A DNA stretch of 64,000 nt from Ailanthus altissimus (Eukaryota > Streptophyta > Magnoliopsida > Sapindales > Simaroubaceae), in NCBI GenBank assembly GCA_946807835.1, contig OX327691.1, positions 14,001,688 through 14,065,687 of the forward strand, given 5' to 3'. Below, piece after piece: positions 12,840-25,090 of the stretch. The stretch's first letter is position 1. Each line of letters opens with the position of its first letter. A program made the position numbers and the translations under genes. A model generated the notes under the pieces. That model saw nothing but the letters and a program-made list of their open reading frames with translations. It ran no database searches and had not been told where the DNA came from.

Positions 12840-12847
12840 TTTTTATA
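12840..12847 (-). promoter_or_regulatory. Candidate TATA box of the CoA-ligase gene
   Basis: TATAAAAA on the minus strand, about 27 bases before Met1 and about 40 before Met5. At this distance transcription would start close to Met1, which favours Met5 as the translation start. Position only; no other promoter element is evident. Confidence 0.35.
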
Positions 12848-13700
12848 ATAGTGCTTAATTATAAAGTGTATTGAATTCATATTTATGAAACTTTTCTTAA
12901 CTGAAACTGATATTAACTTGCATTTAAAGTATTAATGTTATAGTAATTAGTATTTTTAATGAGTACTTAGTAGCATTATACTTGGAAAATTAGGATGCAC
13001 AATTTTAATCTTCTTTTGCTGAAATAGTAAATGTAAATCATCACCTTATCAGAATATTCCGGAATCTTAGTTTATTATAAAAATATGTGAAACTATAATC
13101 ACTTATTTCCCTAATATTCATAATGCATTGCAAAAGTTCTTAATTTTGCATCGTTGTACCGCCCCTGTAAAAGGACTCTTTCCATACATGTTTTTCGCAT
13201 GGAAAATCAGACAATTCACTTGTTTTGCTTTTTGAATAATACTATATTTATAAGGTTTTGATATAAATTTTGTATTTTATATTATTAATTAATAATTATT
13301 TCGTATTAGGTAATTATTAAAATAGTTAAATTCAAAATTTAGAAGTATAATATTATCATTTTTTTTTAAAAAAGTAAAAAAATCTCATTCATTAAAATAT
13401 TCAATTTTTTATTCTTAAATTGTATTCAAACTCGAAAAACCGTGAGCGCATTATGCGTTAGCTGCACCGGTCAAACATAGATCATAAACTGATTATGTAA
13501 TTAATTGGTATGTTTGGATTGGTCAACAAAAATACATTTTTACAAACAAATAAAAATAAAATCTTTAAAATTAAAAAAGTAAAAAAAAAATAATCTTAAT
13601 AAAATTAATTAAATTAAAATTACTTGTACAAAATCAAATCTATTAGAATAAAAAATATTGCAATGAAACGATAAATTGTATTCAATTTGAAGCATAAGTA
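12848..13700. other. AT-rich spacer
   Basis: Upstream flank of the CoA-ligase gene, up to the copia element. Very AT-rich with many A and T runs; no coding sequence recognised. Confidence 0.5.
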
Positions 13701-13705
13701 CGCAT

Positions 13706-14077
13706 AGTTAAAAATAATCAGTATTGTGCAAGGCTGAGTTGTATGGAGGGAATGCACAACTCCAAAACTGCCCTGATGATTCTACAATCTGTTACAGAAA
13801 AAGACAAAAGAATACAACTACTATTTTGCAATAGAAAATAACAATATGTGGATCAATGAAATGCATTTATGAGAATATAGGCCTTGGCAATAAGAATTTC
13901 ACCAAACTTACTAACATCTGTAATCTTGTAATCATTAGAAATGCTCTCACTGCAGCATATATAACAGAGCATACTCACATTGTAAAAGATTGCTTGTAAT
14001 TGAGTGACTATTCAATATAATAGTACAAGTTTCAGTAACCTTTAGCTTTTCTTCCTCATCTACCTCGAATTTTAACT
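13706..14077 (+). repeat. 5' LTR of the copia element
   Basis: 372 bases. Begins AGTTAAAAATAATCAG and ends TTTTAACT directly before the primer-binding site. The termini AGTTA/TAACT are inverted repeats of each other, instead of the usual TG...CA. Confidence 0.85.
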
Positions 14078-14089
14078 TGGTATCAGAGC
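14078..14089 (+). other. Primer-binding site, initiator tRNA-Met
   Basis: TGGTATCAGAGC immediately follows the 5' LTR. It is complementary to the 3' end of plant initiator tRNA-Met, the usual primer for copia elements. Confidence 0.88.
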
Positions 14090-14105
14090 AAGGCTGCCAA
14101 TAACA

Positions 14106-17100
14106 ATGGCAAGTTCTAGCTCAGATCCTGGTATAACAGTAGAAAACACTACACAAAATATTGTGCCTAATAATGTAACAAATAATCTAACTTTTGTTGT
14201 GCCAATCAAGCTAGATAGAACCAACTACATAATTTGGAAAACGAAGGTTCTGCCATTAATTAGAGGAAATGATCTTGAGGAATATATTGATGAAAATAAA
14301 CATCAACCAAGTAAGTTTATAGTCACCATTGATGAGAACCAAGTGCCAACGATAATAATCAATCCACTCTATGCACTATGGAGGAAAGTTTCTTCTTAGT
14401 TGGTTACTGTCCTCACTAAGTGAGAATATCCTGAGCTCATCACTGACTGCAGTACCTCTTTGGATCTCTAGATGGCCATAGGGAGAATGTACTGCTCCTA
14501 ATTGATGGCTCATGTCATTGAGGTCAAGAGACAGTTAAATGTCACAAGAAAGGAGTCTTTGAGCATGAGTGATTACTTCAGCAAGTTGAAAAAACTTGCT
14601 GGTGTCTTGGCAATATCTGGGAAGCCAATCACAGATGTTGAACTGATACAATATATTCTGGGTGGTCTAGGGTCAGAATATGATCCTGTAGCTATAATAT
14701 TAACCACCAATCTAAACAATACCACTCTTGAAGATACATATACATCCCTACTAAGTTTTGAAAGCAGATTTAAGAGAAATGCCTCTGAAAATGCTGACTA
14801 TGAAGCCAATATGGCCTTCAACAGAACAAGTCAGAGGAGAGGTCAATATGGCAGAGGAAATGGAGGAAGAGGAGGACTAATGCAAGGGAGAGGTTCTGGT
14901 AGAAACACAAACTTCAACTACAAGGGAAACACCACGGGAAAAAATAGCAAAGGAAAAATGAAGCAACAGGGAAACAAAGATAAACCTAAAGTAACATGCT
15001 AAATCTGCAACAAACCTGGACATGAGGCCATAGAATGCTGGCACATATTTAATTAAGATTTTATGTCAAAGGCAACAGTTCAGCGAAATTCAGCTTATAT
15101 AGCAACACAAGAAGATGATGGTTGGTATATTGACAGTGGAGCATCGAATCATGTTACCAACAACATCAACAATCTCACCACAAGGGTAGAATTTAAAGGT
15201 AAACAAGCTCTTGTTGTTGGCAATGGCAATAAGCTTCTTATTTCACATGTTGGTAATTGTTCACTGCACATACCACACTCAGATGAAACACTTTTACCAA
15301 AACAAGTTCTGTTTGTCCCTAAAATGACCAAAAACTTTTTGAGTATTTTAAAACTGATGAAAGATAACAATATCACCATAGAATTTCATCATGATTTATG
15401 TATTGTGAAGGACAAGATGCAGAAGGTACTCTTGCAAGGAATGGCTAAAGGAGGTCTATACAAATTGAATGTGATATCTATGGCTGGCAGTAACCAAATT
15501 TTTACCAAAGTCAAGAGCCCTTGTCTAGCAGTCTCTTTGTTTGCCTCCTTACCAGAAGTAGGTTTTCCAGAATGTGAAAATTCTGGTTTAGCCTTATCTA
15601 GCAAGTTGTCAATTTTGCATAGGCAACTTGGTCATCCCAATGATCAAGTATTGAAGAAAGTATTGTCAACTTGTAATAAGAATATCAGTTTAAATAAATC
15701 ACTAAGTTTATCATTCTGTGATGCTTGTGAAATAGGCAAGAACCACAAATTAAGTTTCTCAAATTCTGAAACCTGTGCAACACATCCACTTGAATTACTA
15801 CACATTGATTTATAGGGTCCTGCACCACTCTTGTCTAGTAAAGGGTTCAGATATTATCTTGGTATAGTTGATAGTTTCTCAAGATATGTATAGATTCTAC
15901 CGTTACAAACTAAATCACAAACCACCATTGTTGTGCTTTAGTTCAAAAAGTTTGTTGAAAAACAATTAAACCAACAGATAAAAGTTATCTAAACAGACAT
16001 GGGGTGAATTCAGACAACTAGAATAGCCACTAAGGAATGATGGAGTACACCTAAGACATACTTGTCCTTATACCTCAAAACAAAATGAAAAGATAAAAAG
16101 AAAACATAGGCAAATTGTAGAGATAGGACTGATTCTTCTTGCACAAGCCAATATACCCCTTAACTTTTGGTGGGAAGCATTTGAGACTGCTGTGCACTTG
16201 ATTAATATCCTTCCCACACCTATCCTGAACAATAATACACCACATGAAAAGCTATTTGAAAAAGCACCTGATTACCATCACTTAAAAGTATTTGGGTGTG
16301 CTTGTTTTCCCCATCTAAGACCTCTAAACAAGAACAAACTAGACTTTCATACAAAAAGGTGCACCTTCATTATATACAGTACCAAACACAAAGGCTATAA
16401 GTGTCTACTGCCATCAGGGAAAGTCTTTGTCTCTAGACATGTAACTTTTAATGAATTTGAATTTTCTTATAAGATTGTATCCTTGAGTTAAGAAAAATCA
16501 TCACAATATAGTGATCCTCTGATACAAAAATCTCATATTCATCAGTCACTGCAATAAGTGCCAATGGATATCACAAATTCAAGAGTAAGACCACCAGATC
16601 CAGATCTTACAGAAGTGCCTTCTATTCAAGGCCTTAACAGTTCACAATCAGCATCTATACCTGAAAATACACAAGTAATACAAGAACATCACTAGCATAG
16701 TTCAACACATACACCACTATAATTAACATCACCATCACCAAATCAACAATCAGATCCTGTTAGCCACGATCAAACACAGAGAATAGAGCCAACACACCCC
16801 ATGATCACAAGATATAAGTCAGGAATATACAAACCTAAAATTTATCTAACCTGGCAACTAAATAAAACCAGTGAAGAATTACCAACATGTACCAAAGAAG
16901 CACTTGAAAACACAAAATGGAGGGTAGCAATGATAGAGGAGTATCAAGCTCTGCTGAAGAATGGAACCTGAAATTTGGTTGAGTATAAGCCTGGAATGAA
17001 AGTATTAGGGAACAAATGGGTCTATAAAATAAAGTATAAGCCAAATGGAAAAGTAGGGAGATACAAGGCAAGGCTTGTGGCTAAAGGATTTCATCAGACA

Positions 17101-18408
17101 ACAGGGATTGATTATATTGAAACATTCAGCCCAGTGGTTAAATCAGCAACAATTGAGGTAGTGATAAGTCTAGCCACAACCTTTAATTGGGATATCAGAC
17201 AAATAGACTTAAACAATGCATTTTTGAATGGAACCTTGACAGAAAGAGTGTACATGGCTCAACCAGAGGGGTTTGAAGACCAATAGAAGCCAAACTCAGT
17301 CTGCATACTTAATAAAGCACTCTATGACTTAAAGCAAGCACCTAGATCCTAGTTTGAAAGACTTAGAACAACATTGCAGCGATGAGGATTCAAAAATGCA
17401 AGGTCTGATACCTTATTTTTCATCTCTAAAGAGGGTGATAGACTAGTTTTATTACTAGTATATGTTGATGACATTTTGATCACTGGAAATGATGATAGCA
17501 TGATCAACTCAATCATAACAAACCTGAATTAGGAATTCTCCTTTAAAGACTTAGGATCATTGAATTATTTCTTGGGAATAGAAGTAAAGAGAAACAAAGA
17601 AGGGATACACTTGAACCAGAATAAATATATTCTGGATATCTTGAAAAGGGTTGGCTTGTCAAATTGCAAACCCTATAAAACTCCAATGAGTACTGATCTG
17701 AAACTATCAAAAGAAGAAAGAAAAGACTTCAATAATGTTACTCTATACAGAAGCACTATAGGTGCTCTGCAATATGTAACTATTACCAAGCCTGATATAG
17801 CTTATAGTTTCAATAAGCTTAGTCAGTACCTTCAGAGGCCAAAGATAACTCACTGAATCAGCTACAAAAGGATCCTAAGATATCTGCAAGGGACCTCTAA
17901 CCATGGTATTTATTTCACAAGAAATGGAAAACTGAAAGTTGAAGGCTATACAGATTCAAGCTGGGCTGACAATATAGATGACAGAAGATCCACAGGGGGC
18001 TACAATATCTACCTATGTGGAAACTTAATCTCTTGGTGTTCAAAGAAACAGAAAGTGGTAGCTAGGTCCAGCATTGAAATAGAATACAAATCCCTTGCAC
18101 ATACAGGAGTTGAAATCACTTGGCTAAATTCTTTGCTCACAGAAATACACATCAAACTGATAGCAAAACCAGTCATTTGGTGTGACAATCAAGGGGCAGC
18201 TGCTTTGGCAACCAATATAATATTCAATGCTAGGACTAAGCACATCGAAATTGATGTGCATTTTATTCGAGATAAGATAACAAACAATGAACTTGAAGTA
18301 AAGTTCATCCCCTCTATGGAACAGACAACTGATATAATGACAAAAGCTCTCACTGCAGAAAGATTCAATTATCTAAAGAACAAACTCAAAGTCACTCCAG
18401 ACCTTTGA
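14106..18408 (+). pseudogene. Copia gag-pol polyprotein, multiply interrupted
   Basis: Starts at ATG 14106 (MASSSSDPG). Order of blocks: gag (IKLDRTNYIIWKTKVLPLI; then SMSDYFSKLKKLAG and YILGGLGSEYDP); an RNA-binding RG-rich tail and a CCHC knuckle (ICNKPGHEAIECWH) near 15003-15044; protease active site DSGASNHVT near 15133; GAG-pre-integrase (LHRQLGHPND, CDACEIGKNHKL); integrase; reverse transcriptase ([20 protein letters not shown] and YVDDILI); RNase H (GYTDSSWAD, then ARSSIEIEYKSLA). Stops occur at 15000, 15813, 15891, 15939, 15990, 16969, 17284, 17350, 17383, 17530 and 17854. Frameshifts lie near 14385 and 16000. Several stops fall at canonical Trp positions. Confidence 0.92.
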
Positions 18409-18421
18409 GTTTGATAGGGGA

Positions 18422-18794
18422 AGTTAAAAATGATTAGTATTGTGCAAGGCTGAGCTGTATTAGAGGGAATGCACAGCTTTAAAACTGCCCTGATGATTCT
18501 GCAATCTGTTATAGAAAATGACAAAAGAATACAGCTACTATTCTGCAACAGAAAAGGACAATATGTGGACCAATGAAATGCATTTCCGAGAATATAGGCA
18601 TTGGCAATGAGAATCTCACCAAACTTACTGACACCTGTAATCTTGTAATCATTAGAAATGCTTTCACTGTAGCATGTATAACAGAGCATACTCACATTGT
18701 AAAAGATTGCTTGTAATCGAGTGACTATTCAATATAACAGTACAATTTTCAGTAACCTTTAGCTTTTCTTCCTCATCTACCTCAAATTCTAACT
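18422..18794 (+). repeat. 3' LTR of the copia element
   Basis: 373 bases, about 91% identical to the 5' LTR by eye, with the same AGTT start and AACT end. Followed by cgtat, the presumed target-site duplicate. Confidence 0.85.
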
Positions 18795-18799
18795 CGTAT

Positions 18800-20279
18800 A
18801 AATATACATTTTTTTTTAAAAAAAATTGATGTCTTTAGTTCAACCTAAGGATTTGTAGAGAATGACAGAGACATTAAGAGAATTGAGGCGTGTCGACGTA
18901 TTAAGTAAAGTTCTTCAATTCGATATCACTTAAACATCAATTTAATTACAGTTTTAATATTAATTTATTATGAGAAATCAACTTAGCACTAATCTTATTT
19001 AATAATTAGTATTAGCATTGATCTCATTCATTAAAGTATACGTGACTTAATATCCATTGACTCAATATTTAGCACCATAACATCTTATACGCTTTGCAAA
19101 TATCTTTCACTTACAAGTAAAATAAGAATAAGTAAAATTAACTACACAATAAAAAAAATAATTACATACATAAGGCACAAGAATATATGTGGTTCAACAA
19201 TAAATACTTATGTCTACGGACAAGTTCGTAAACAAAAATATCAGATCCTTACTTCTTTTATTCAATTCTTTTATAAACAAAAAATTTTTAACAAAAGAAA
19301 CTTAAAAAATACAATAATAGACAAGCTTTTAAATAATTTATCCAGTGCTTTCTTATACTTATGCTAAATACTCAAGCATTCCATGACACTCTTTCACATT
19401 TGTGTTTAGCGCTAGAGTTGCCTCAACCCTATATTATCTCTCTTATTAATACATTGTCTGTTTGAATGAATTACAAAAATTTATATAAGCTTTAAATTAT
19501 CTATAAAAATTTTATTTTTTATTAAAATAAAAATCTACATGAAAAAGAATTCAAAACTGACTCAAACATATAAAATTTTTTAAAAAAAACTTGAGTTTTT
19601 TAAATTATTGATGTCATAGCACTGAACTCCCAACATCACACCATCCACATCTAGATAAGTTCCTCCTTATGCTTCCATACTTTTTCGCACCTTTGACTCT
19701 AATACATATATAATTACATGTTGACTGTTTATTAATTTTCAATGTAAAATTAAACTAAATTTTAATTTTGAATCACCATAAGCATTTGATCAATCGTGAT
19801 ATTTATTTATGAGTGAACTATATTTTGATTTAAGGATTTGTATTATATTATAAAAAATAAATGACCAATATTGTTCCCATTTATCTGACCACTCGGTCAA
19901 GCCAACAAAAAGTTCACTCACTTTGAAGTTTGAATATTTGCCCGAAGATCTGATTTGTGCGATCATTTAGCTTGTATAAGGATATTTAAGTGATATCAGT
20001 CAGGAAATTAGTTAAAAGTGGAAAAAAAAATTGGAAATATAAAAAAATGGTTCGGAATCAACCGGTTCTATTTTCAGTATTTATATATATATATATATAT
20101 ATATTAGTTGGTTACTTTTAAATAAAAAATTGAAATAACCAGCTCGATTTCAATTCATTTATTAAAAAATGAAATCGGAAAAGTCGATCAATTAAAAAAA
20201 AATTCATGGCAATATATCATTGGTCAAAAGTTTTACACTGAGCTCACCCACACCAGATAATTCATATATAAATTGAAAA
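18800..20279. other. AT-rich spacer with a (TA)n microsatellite
   Basis: No coding sequence recognised. A dinucleotide TA run occupies about 20082-20105. Confidence 0.5.
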
Positions 20280-20640
20280 AAAAAAAAAAAAACCCTAATC
20301 TCAGCTCTCCCATCTCGTCCCTTGCTGAGCACTCATCTCTCTCGCCCGCAGGTTCGTAGCTCCTTCTTACTCTCATCTCTCTGTTTTGATCAGAATGTCT
20401 TCAACTTTCTCTTCATCAATCAAAAATTATCAGAGCCCATTCTTTCAATACTGAAAATCCTTCACTCAATCCATTCAACCCACTTCTATTTCATTTCAAT
20501 CCTCTCACCAAGTCCCCTTCACCTCTTATCAAACATCACTAGTCCAACATCATTGCTGTTTCTGATGTTAAGCAAAAGCAGCGCAAATCCACTCCCTCTG
20601 CTGGCAATCTAGTAAGACTTGATACCAACAAGTAGCAAGT
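20280..20640 (+). other. Possible orphan promoter/5' exon with a telobox
   Basis: An A-tract is followed by AAACCCTAATC (a telobox, a motif known in promoters of plant translation and cell-cycle genes), then a pyrimidine-rich leader and a CAG that could be a splice site. Near 20545-20615 one frame reads AVSDVKQKQRKSTPSAGNL. I do not recognise this peptide and could not find further exons before the next transposon. It may be a fragment or relic of a gene start. Confidence 0.25.
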
Positions 20641-23043
20641 GACAATCTTTATGAAAAGTCAAATGCCAAAATCTAAACTTTTCATTTTCTATATTAAAAT
20701 TCAATGTCAAAATCTGGGCAGTTTCTTTCAAGTAGAAACGCGAGGTTTTGAAAGAGATTAATTCTGATAATGTAACACTTGTCCAAGGTGGGTCCAAGCT
20801 CATATTTTAAAAATAAAAAATAAAAAATAAAAGCCCACATTTTACAACAAGCCTAATTAAATTAAAAATAAAAAATCTAACCAAACTGAATAAAAAAACA
20901 ATCAATTCGGTTTTATCTATAATTTTGGTTATATCCGGTTCTCCCATAAAGGAGAATCGAATAACTAGGATTTACTTCGGTCTTGTTGAACTCGGACTGA
21001 GTCAAACCATCTCTACCCCTAAAATTAGTTTGTAGACTTTTCTTTTGTCCTATTTTAACTTAAAATAAAATTATATTTTTTAATTTTATTTTATTTTTTT
21101 TAAGCTTCTTAACTTTATCTTTTTTTTTCTCATATAATTTAGAAAAAAAATATAAGTATAAACTTAGTGTTAGAGGCAGTACTAGAAGATCGTCACATGA
21201 CAAAATATAACTAACTACAAGGATCTTATAATTATGTGGCAAGTTGTACAAGCGTACAACTTAAGCCTAAAATATTGAATGGACCTCAATCTTTTTACAT
21301 TTGTGAGTTTAGAAGTAAGACCTATAAAATTTGTGAAGAATTCTTGTAATCCAAAAAATTGATATTGTAAATTTAATTAGGATAACTAGAGAAAAAGATA
21401 TTGAAATCAATAAATTTAATTACCAATTGTAAGAGATATGAGAATTAGACTTTCACAATAAATAATGAATAATTATTAGCAGTAAGGTATGGCTAAGAAT
21501 GATGGAAGATATTATAAAACCTACCTGAGGTGTGTACCACATAATACAAGGTTGGGTTTATACTGTAAAACTCTAATTTTATAAAGGTTACGAGGGACAC
21601 ACTTTAAAAACTTTGTATTCTTGAACTTTAGAACTTGTCTATAGTGTGAGTTTTGGAACATCACAGAATAATGGTGATCAGTGGATTTGTGTATGAAAAA
21701 TGTAAAAAAACAAAAATATTAAAAAATATCATGATGTAGTGCTTTAGGATTTCTTTGGCATGTAATGAACACGATGGTATTATGCGTATTCTAGGGCTCC
21801 CAAAGATTTGTTCCAAGTTGTTTTTCATATAAATATGAAGGTTATTTATAGTGTTAGGGAGTGTACTAGATTAAAAATTTTTATTTGACCCTTATTTAAA
21901 AAAAAAAATAGTTTATTTTATAAATTATCACTCTCCTAAAAGAGGAAAAAAAATTTAATAAATGAAAGTTGCAAAGTAATAATTTATTTAAAAAAAAGTA
22001 CTAACAATCTTATTAATGGTCAATTTAAATAAGAAAGTCACTATATTTTATTTTATGAATGGATTAAAGGACCAAATAATATTTGGGACTGAATTTCTCC
22101 TCTAACTTGTTAATGTCGGCTTTACTTTATTTTTGTATTAAATACCTCTAAGCGAACTTTAGCATAATAGTCCAAATACTTTGAATATTACTTAATATAA
22201 CTTTATATTTATCAAACTATAATTTATAGGTATTGCCTCGAAAGTGACTTAAGTCCACACATCGTACCTTATTATACATATTTTAGGCATGGTTGTGAGC
22301 TTAGACTTGGGCCTTTGTTGAGTTTTGAACAATAAAATTTAGTCCGTTTGATCAAATGAGTTATGTAGTATAGACGAGACGGCCATATGATTAACACAAC
22401 TCCTTACGACTTGACTTTTGAGGATTTGAATATATTTTTTACCATTTGATCACTGCTTCAATGACTACCCCATTCCATTTGTAATTATTCCATTGCCGTT
22501 TGATTTACAAATTACTAGCCATTATTTCTATTTTAAGGTAGTAATTATCTAACGGATAGTACTTTAAATTTCAAACTGTCAATTGTTTTTCTCACCGGTC
22601 ACAAATAAAAGCCAATTGAACCACTTATTTCACTTTTTACTTTTACTTTCTCTTTCAACCTTTTTAAGATCTTCTTCTTGCTTTCCAAACTGTTTTCGTA
22701 CCTTTGATTTTTTGCATTTTGTCTCAAGACTTTTTCCAAGAAGACAAACATCTTCTCATCTTCCCGGTCCCCATTTAATTTTGGGAAGTGCTTATGCTAT
22801 TTTGTGATTGTTCTTTTAAAAAAAAGTTCTCTTTTGGCTTGTTTGTATGCTCGTAATGTCAATTCTTACCAAGGTCTTGTGTTTTTTTTGTGGGTTCATG
22901 TGTTTAAATGCCGTAGTGATTTTTATTTATGCTTTTCACATCTTTTTAACTTGGATTCTCTGTTTTATTTAATCAAAGAGACAGAAATAAGTTGAAATCG
23001 AATTTCTAAAGTTTGTTTTAATGTAATTGTTTGAGGCTTTTTT
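20641..23043. other. AT-rich spacer
   Basis: Long AT-rich stretch up to the non-autonomous LTR element. The part at about 22590-22760 is pyrimidine-rich and resembles a plant 5'UTR, but no start codon followed by recognisable coding is present. Short open frames here look random. Confidence 0.45.
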
Positions 23044-23983
23044 TTATTGAAAATTGGTGATTCAATAATTTTGGTTGGATAAGAATTGAGATGAATATCA
23101 AAATGGAGAGTTACAAAAAGTTTAGAATATGTGAGACACGTATGGAGAAGTCTAAGACGTGTGAGACACGCAGGGAGAAGTGAAACGAAACTTGAAGTCG
23201 CGAAGGAAATGAAGAAATCGCAGGAGAAGCTACCAGCGCCGCAGCACCCAGGGATGAGCGCCGCGACGCCTAGACGAGTCAGGATGTTCATTTTGGTTCA
23301 GGATTTTGAGTTTTGGACTTCCAAAACAAGTGGACTCTTACTCTAACAAGGAATAGGATTAGTAGGCACGAAATACACACTATATAAACACTTATAAACC
23401 ATTGATTTAAGATCAAGCATCTAAGGTTTCAAGATGTAACCATAAGAGAGAATAGAGGAGTTAGGTAGGCACTAAGTGCATGGTGCACTAAGGTGTAACA
23501 TTTGGGGAGTATTTTTTTTAGGTTCTTAAGTGAATAAAAGAAACAACATAGATTCTTTTGACTTAAATGCTTGGGCTATTCTTGTATTCCTTGTAAAAAT
23601 CTCTTATGAGAAGATACTAAGAGGTCTTAGGGAGTCATGGTGATCAAGGGTAGATATTTAGAGGTCTCTATGTGAGATACTAAGGGGTCTTGTGGGATCA
23701 TTAATGATGTAAGAAGATACTTAGTAATCTATATCAATAATAAGAAGCTGGATCATGGATCCTCCGTAGACGTAGGCAATTTTGGGCCAAACCACGTATA
23801 TCTTGTGTCTTGTTGGTTGGTTTGTTTTCTTTGTATTTATTGGTGTGTTGATCTTATGTGTTCTTTCTTATGGTGTGAGTTATGATTTTCTGCTGCGTAT
23901 AGAATAAAAGGGGTATCAAGGTTGTGGCTTAGTTGATGCCATAGGGGTGTCAAATTGAAGTGCATGGCTTGATATCCGCAACA
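23044..23983 (+). repeat. 5' LTR of the non-autonomous element
   Basis: Direct repeat of 25091-26126. It contains a GC-rich segment near 23220-23280 and a run of sequence shared with the 43-46 kb element (lines of the form ACG..TGAGACACG..GGAGAAG, and a block around CAAAACAAGTGGACTCTTAC). Confidence 0.78.
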
Positions 23984-25090
23984 AACTGGTATCAGAGCTT
24001 GGGTTGAAGTCCAGATTGCAGAGTATAGGCTACAGTGTCAGATTACAGAGCAAAGGTTGTCAACTATGAGGACTCACAAATATAAGAGAAGATCAATAAG
24101 GAAAGATGATTATCTAAAAGAGGAAAAGATGATAGCCTTACTAGGGAGTTTTATTTTTTAAGTAAGGCTCACTCTTAAAAAGGAGACTACCAAGAAGATG
24201 GCGTCATCTAGGTCCTAGTTAGAAGAATCATTCAGATTGGACACAAAATAAAGATGAAAAAAGAAGAACAATCAAAATTGAATGGCAGATCTAAAAGGTG
24301 TCTGGGGCACTCAAAGGGATAGTCCTAAGAGGAAGACAAAGATAGAAGGAAGGTGGATTTGCAAGTCTGTGGGATGACTAAGCAAAGACTTTGATCGCAT
24401 GAGAGCTTTTGGAGGAATCAGTGTCTGATGAACGAACTATTTTTGAGATCTAGGGTAGTGTTTTCATATGAGTCATGGAGAATCGTTATTTACCAATTAA
24501 AGTAATATGGCTTGTGGTAAGTCATAGGGGATTGATAGGATAAGATTGAGACTACATAGTAAAAAAGACAAGGGAGGGACTAGGTATGAGATTTCATTCC
24601 TCATCTCATGAATACCTAGCGGACTCAAGACTGCTAGACCGAAATAGGGAGATTTATAGAAAATATTAGGAAGGAATACTAAATGGGAAGTAAAAGGATC
24701 GGGGAGTGATAAGCACAGAATGAGGCTATGTACTTGTAAAAAAGTGCTTAAAATGGGATCAACATAGGGTTGTTGATTTGAAACAGACCATAAAATAGCT
24801 TTTGATATATCACTTTGTGGCAGAGGTCGAAAGAGAATGTGTGGAAAGAGTAGCAATGGCGAGAATGTATTTTCACCATTAAGGGTTGTGGTCATGGTGT
24901 CTTCGGGACATGGAAGATCACAACATTGAACTACTCTAGACATCAGCATTCAAGAATCTTTGGAGATCGTAGTCGCAAGAGCCTTAGTTAAGTCTAGGAC
25001 TTAACTTATAGACAATGCTACTAAGTATTGATCAAGGAATGGTGACGGTGATTAGCTTCATGGAGAGAGATTTTGAATCAATGAGGGGTT

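Larger units (their letters stand above)
13701..18799 (+). mobile_element. Complete Ty1/copia LTR retrotransposon, inactive
   Basis: Two LTRs (13706-14077 and 18422-18794) flank a 4.3-kb internal region with a tRNA-Met primer site, gag, protease, integrase, reverse transcriptase and RNase H in copia order. A polypurine tract (GATAGGGGA, 18413-18421) abuts the 3' LTR. The flanks carry an imperfect 5-base target duplication, cgcat (13701-13705) and cgtat (18795-18799). By eye the LTRs differ at about 32 positions, mostly transitions, so the insertion is not recent. The coding region is broken by many stops and at least two frameshifts, and the element cannot move on its own. Confidence 0.93.

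Noticed and set aside
22583..22995. Two plus-strand open frames before the non-autonomous LTR element
   Set aside because: Low-complexity Ser/Leu/Phe-rich peptides without homology; the region looks like a pyrimidine-rich leader or chance sequence.
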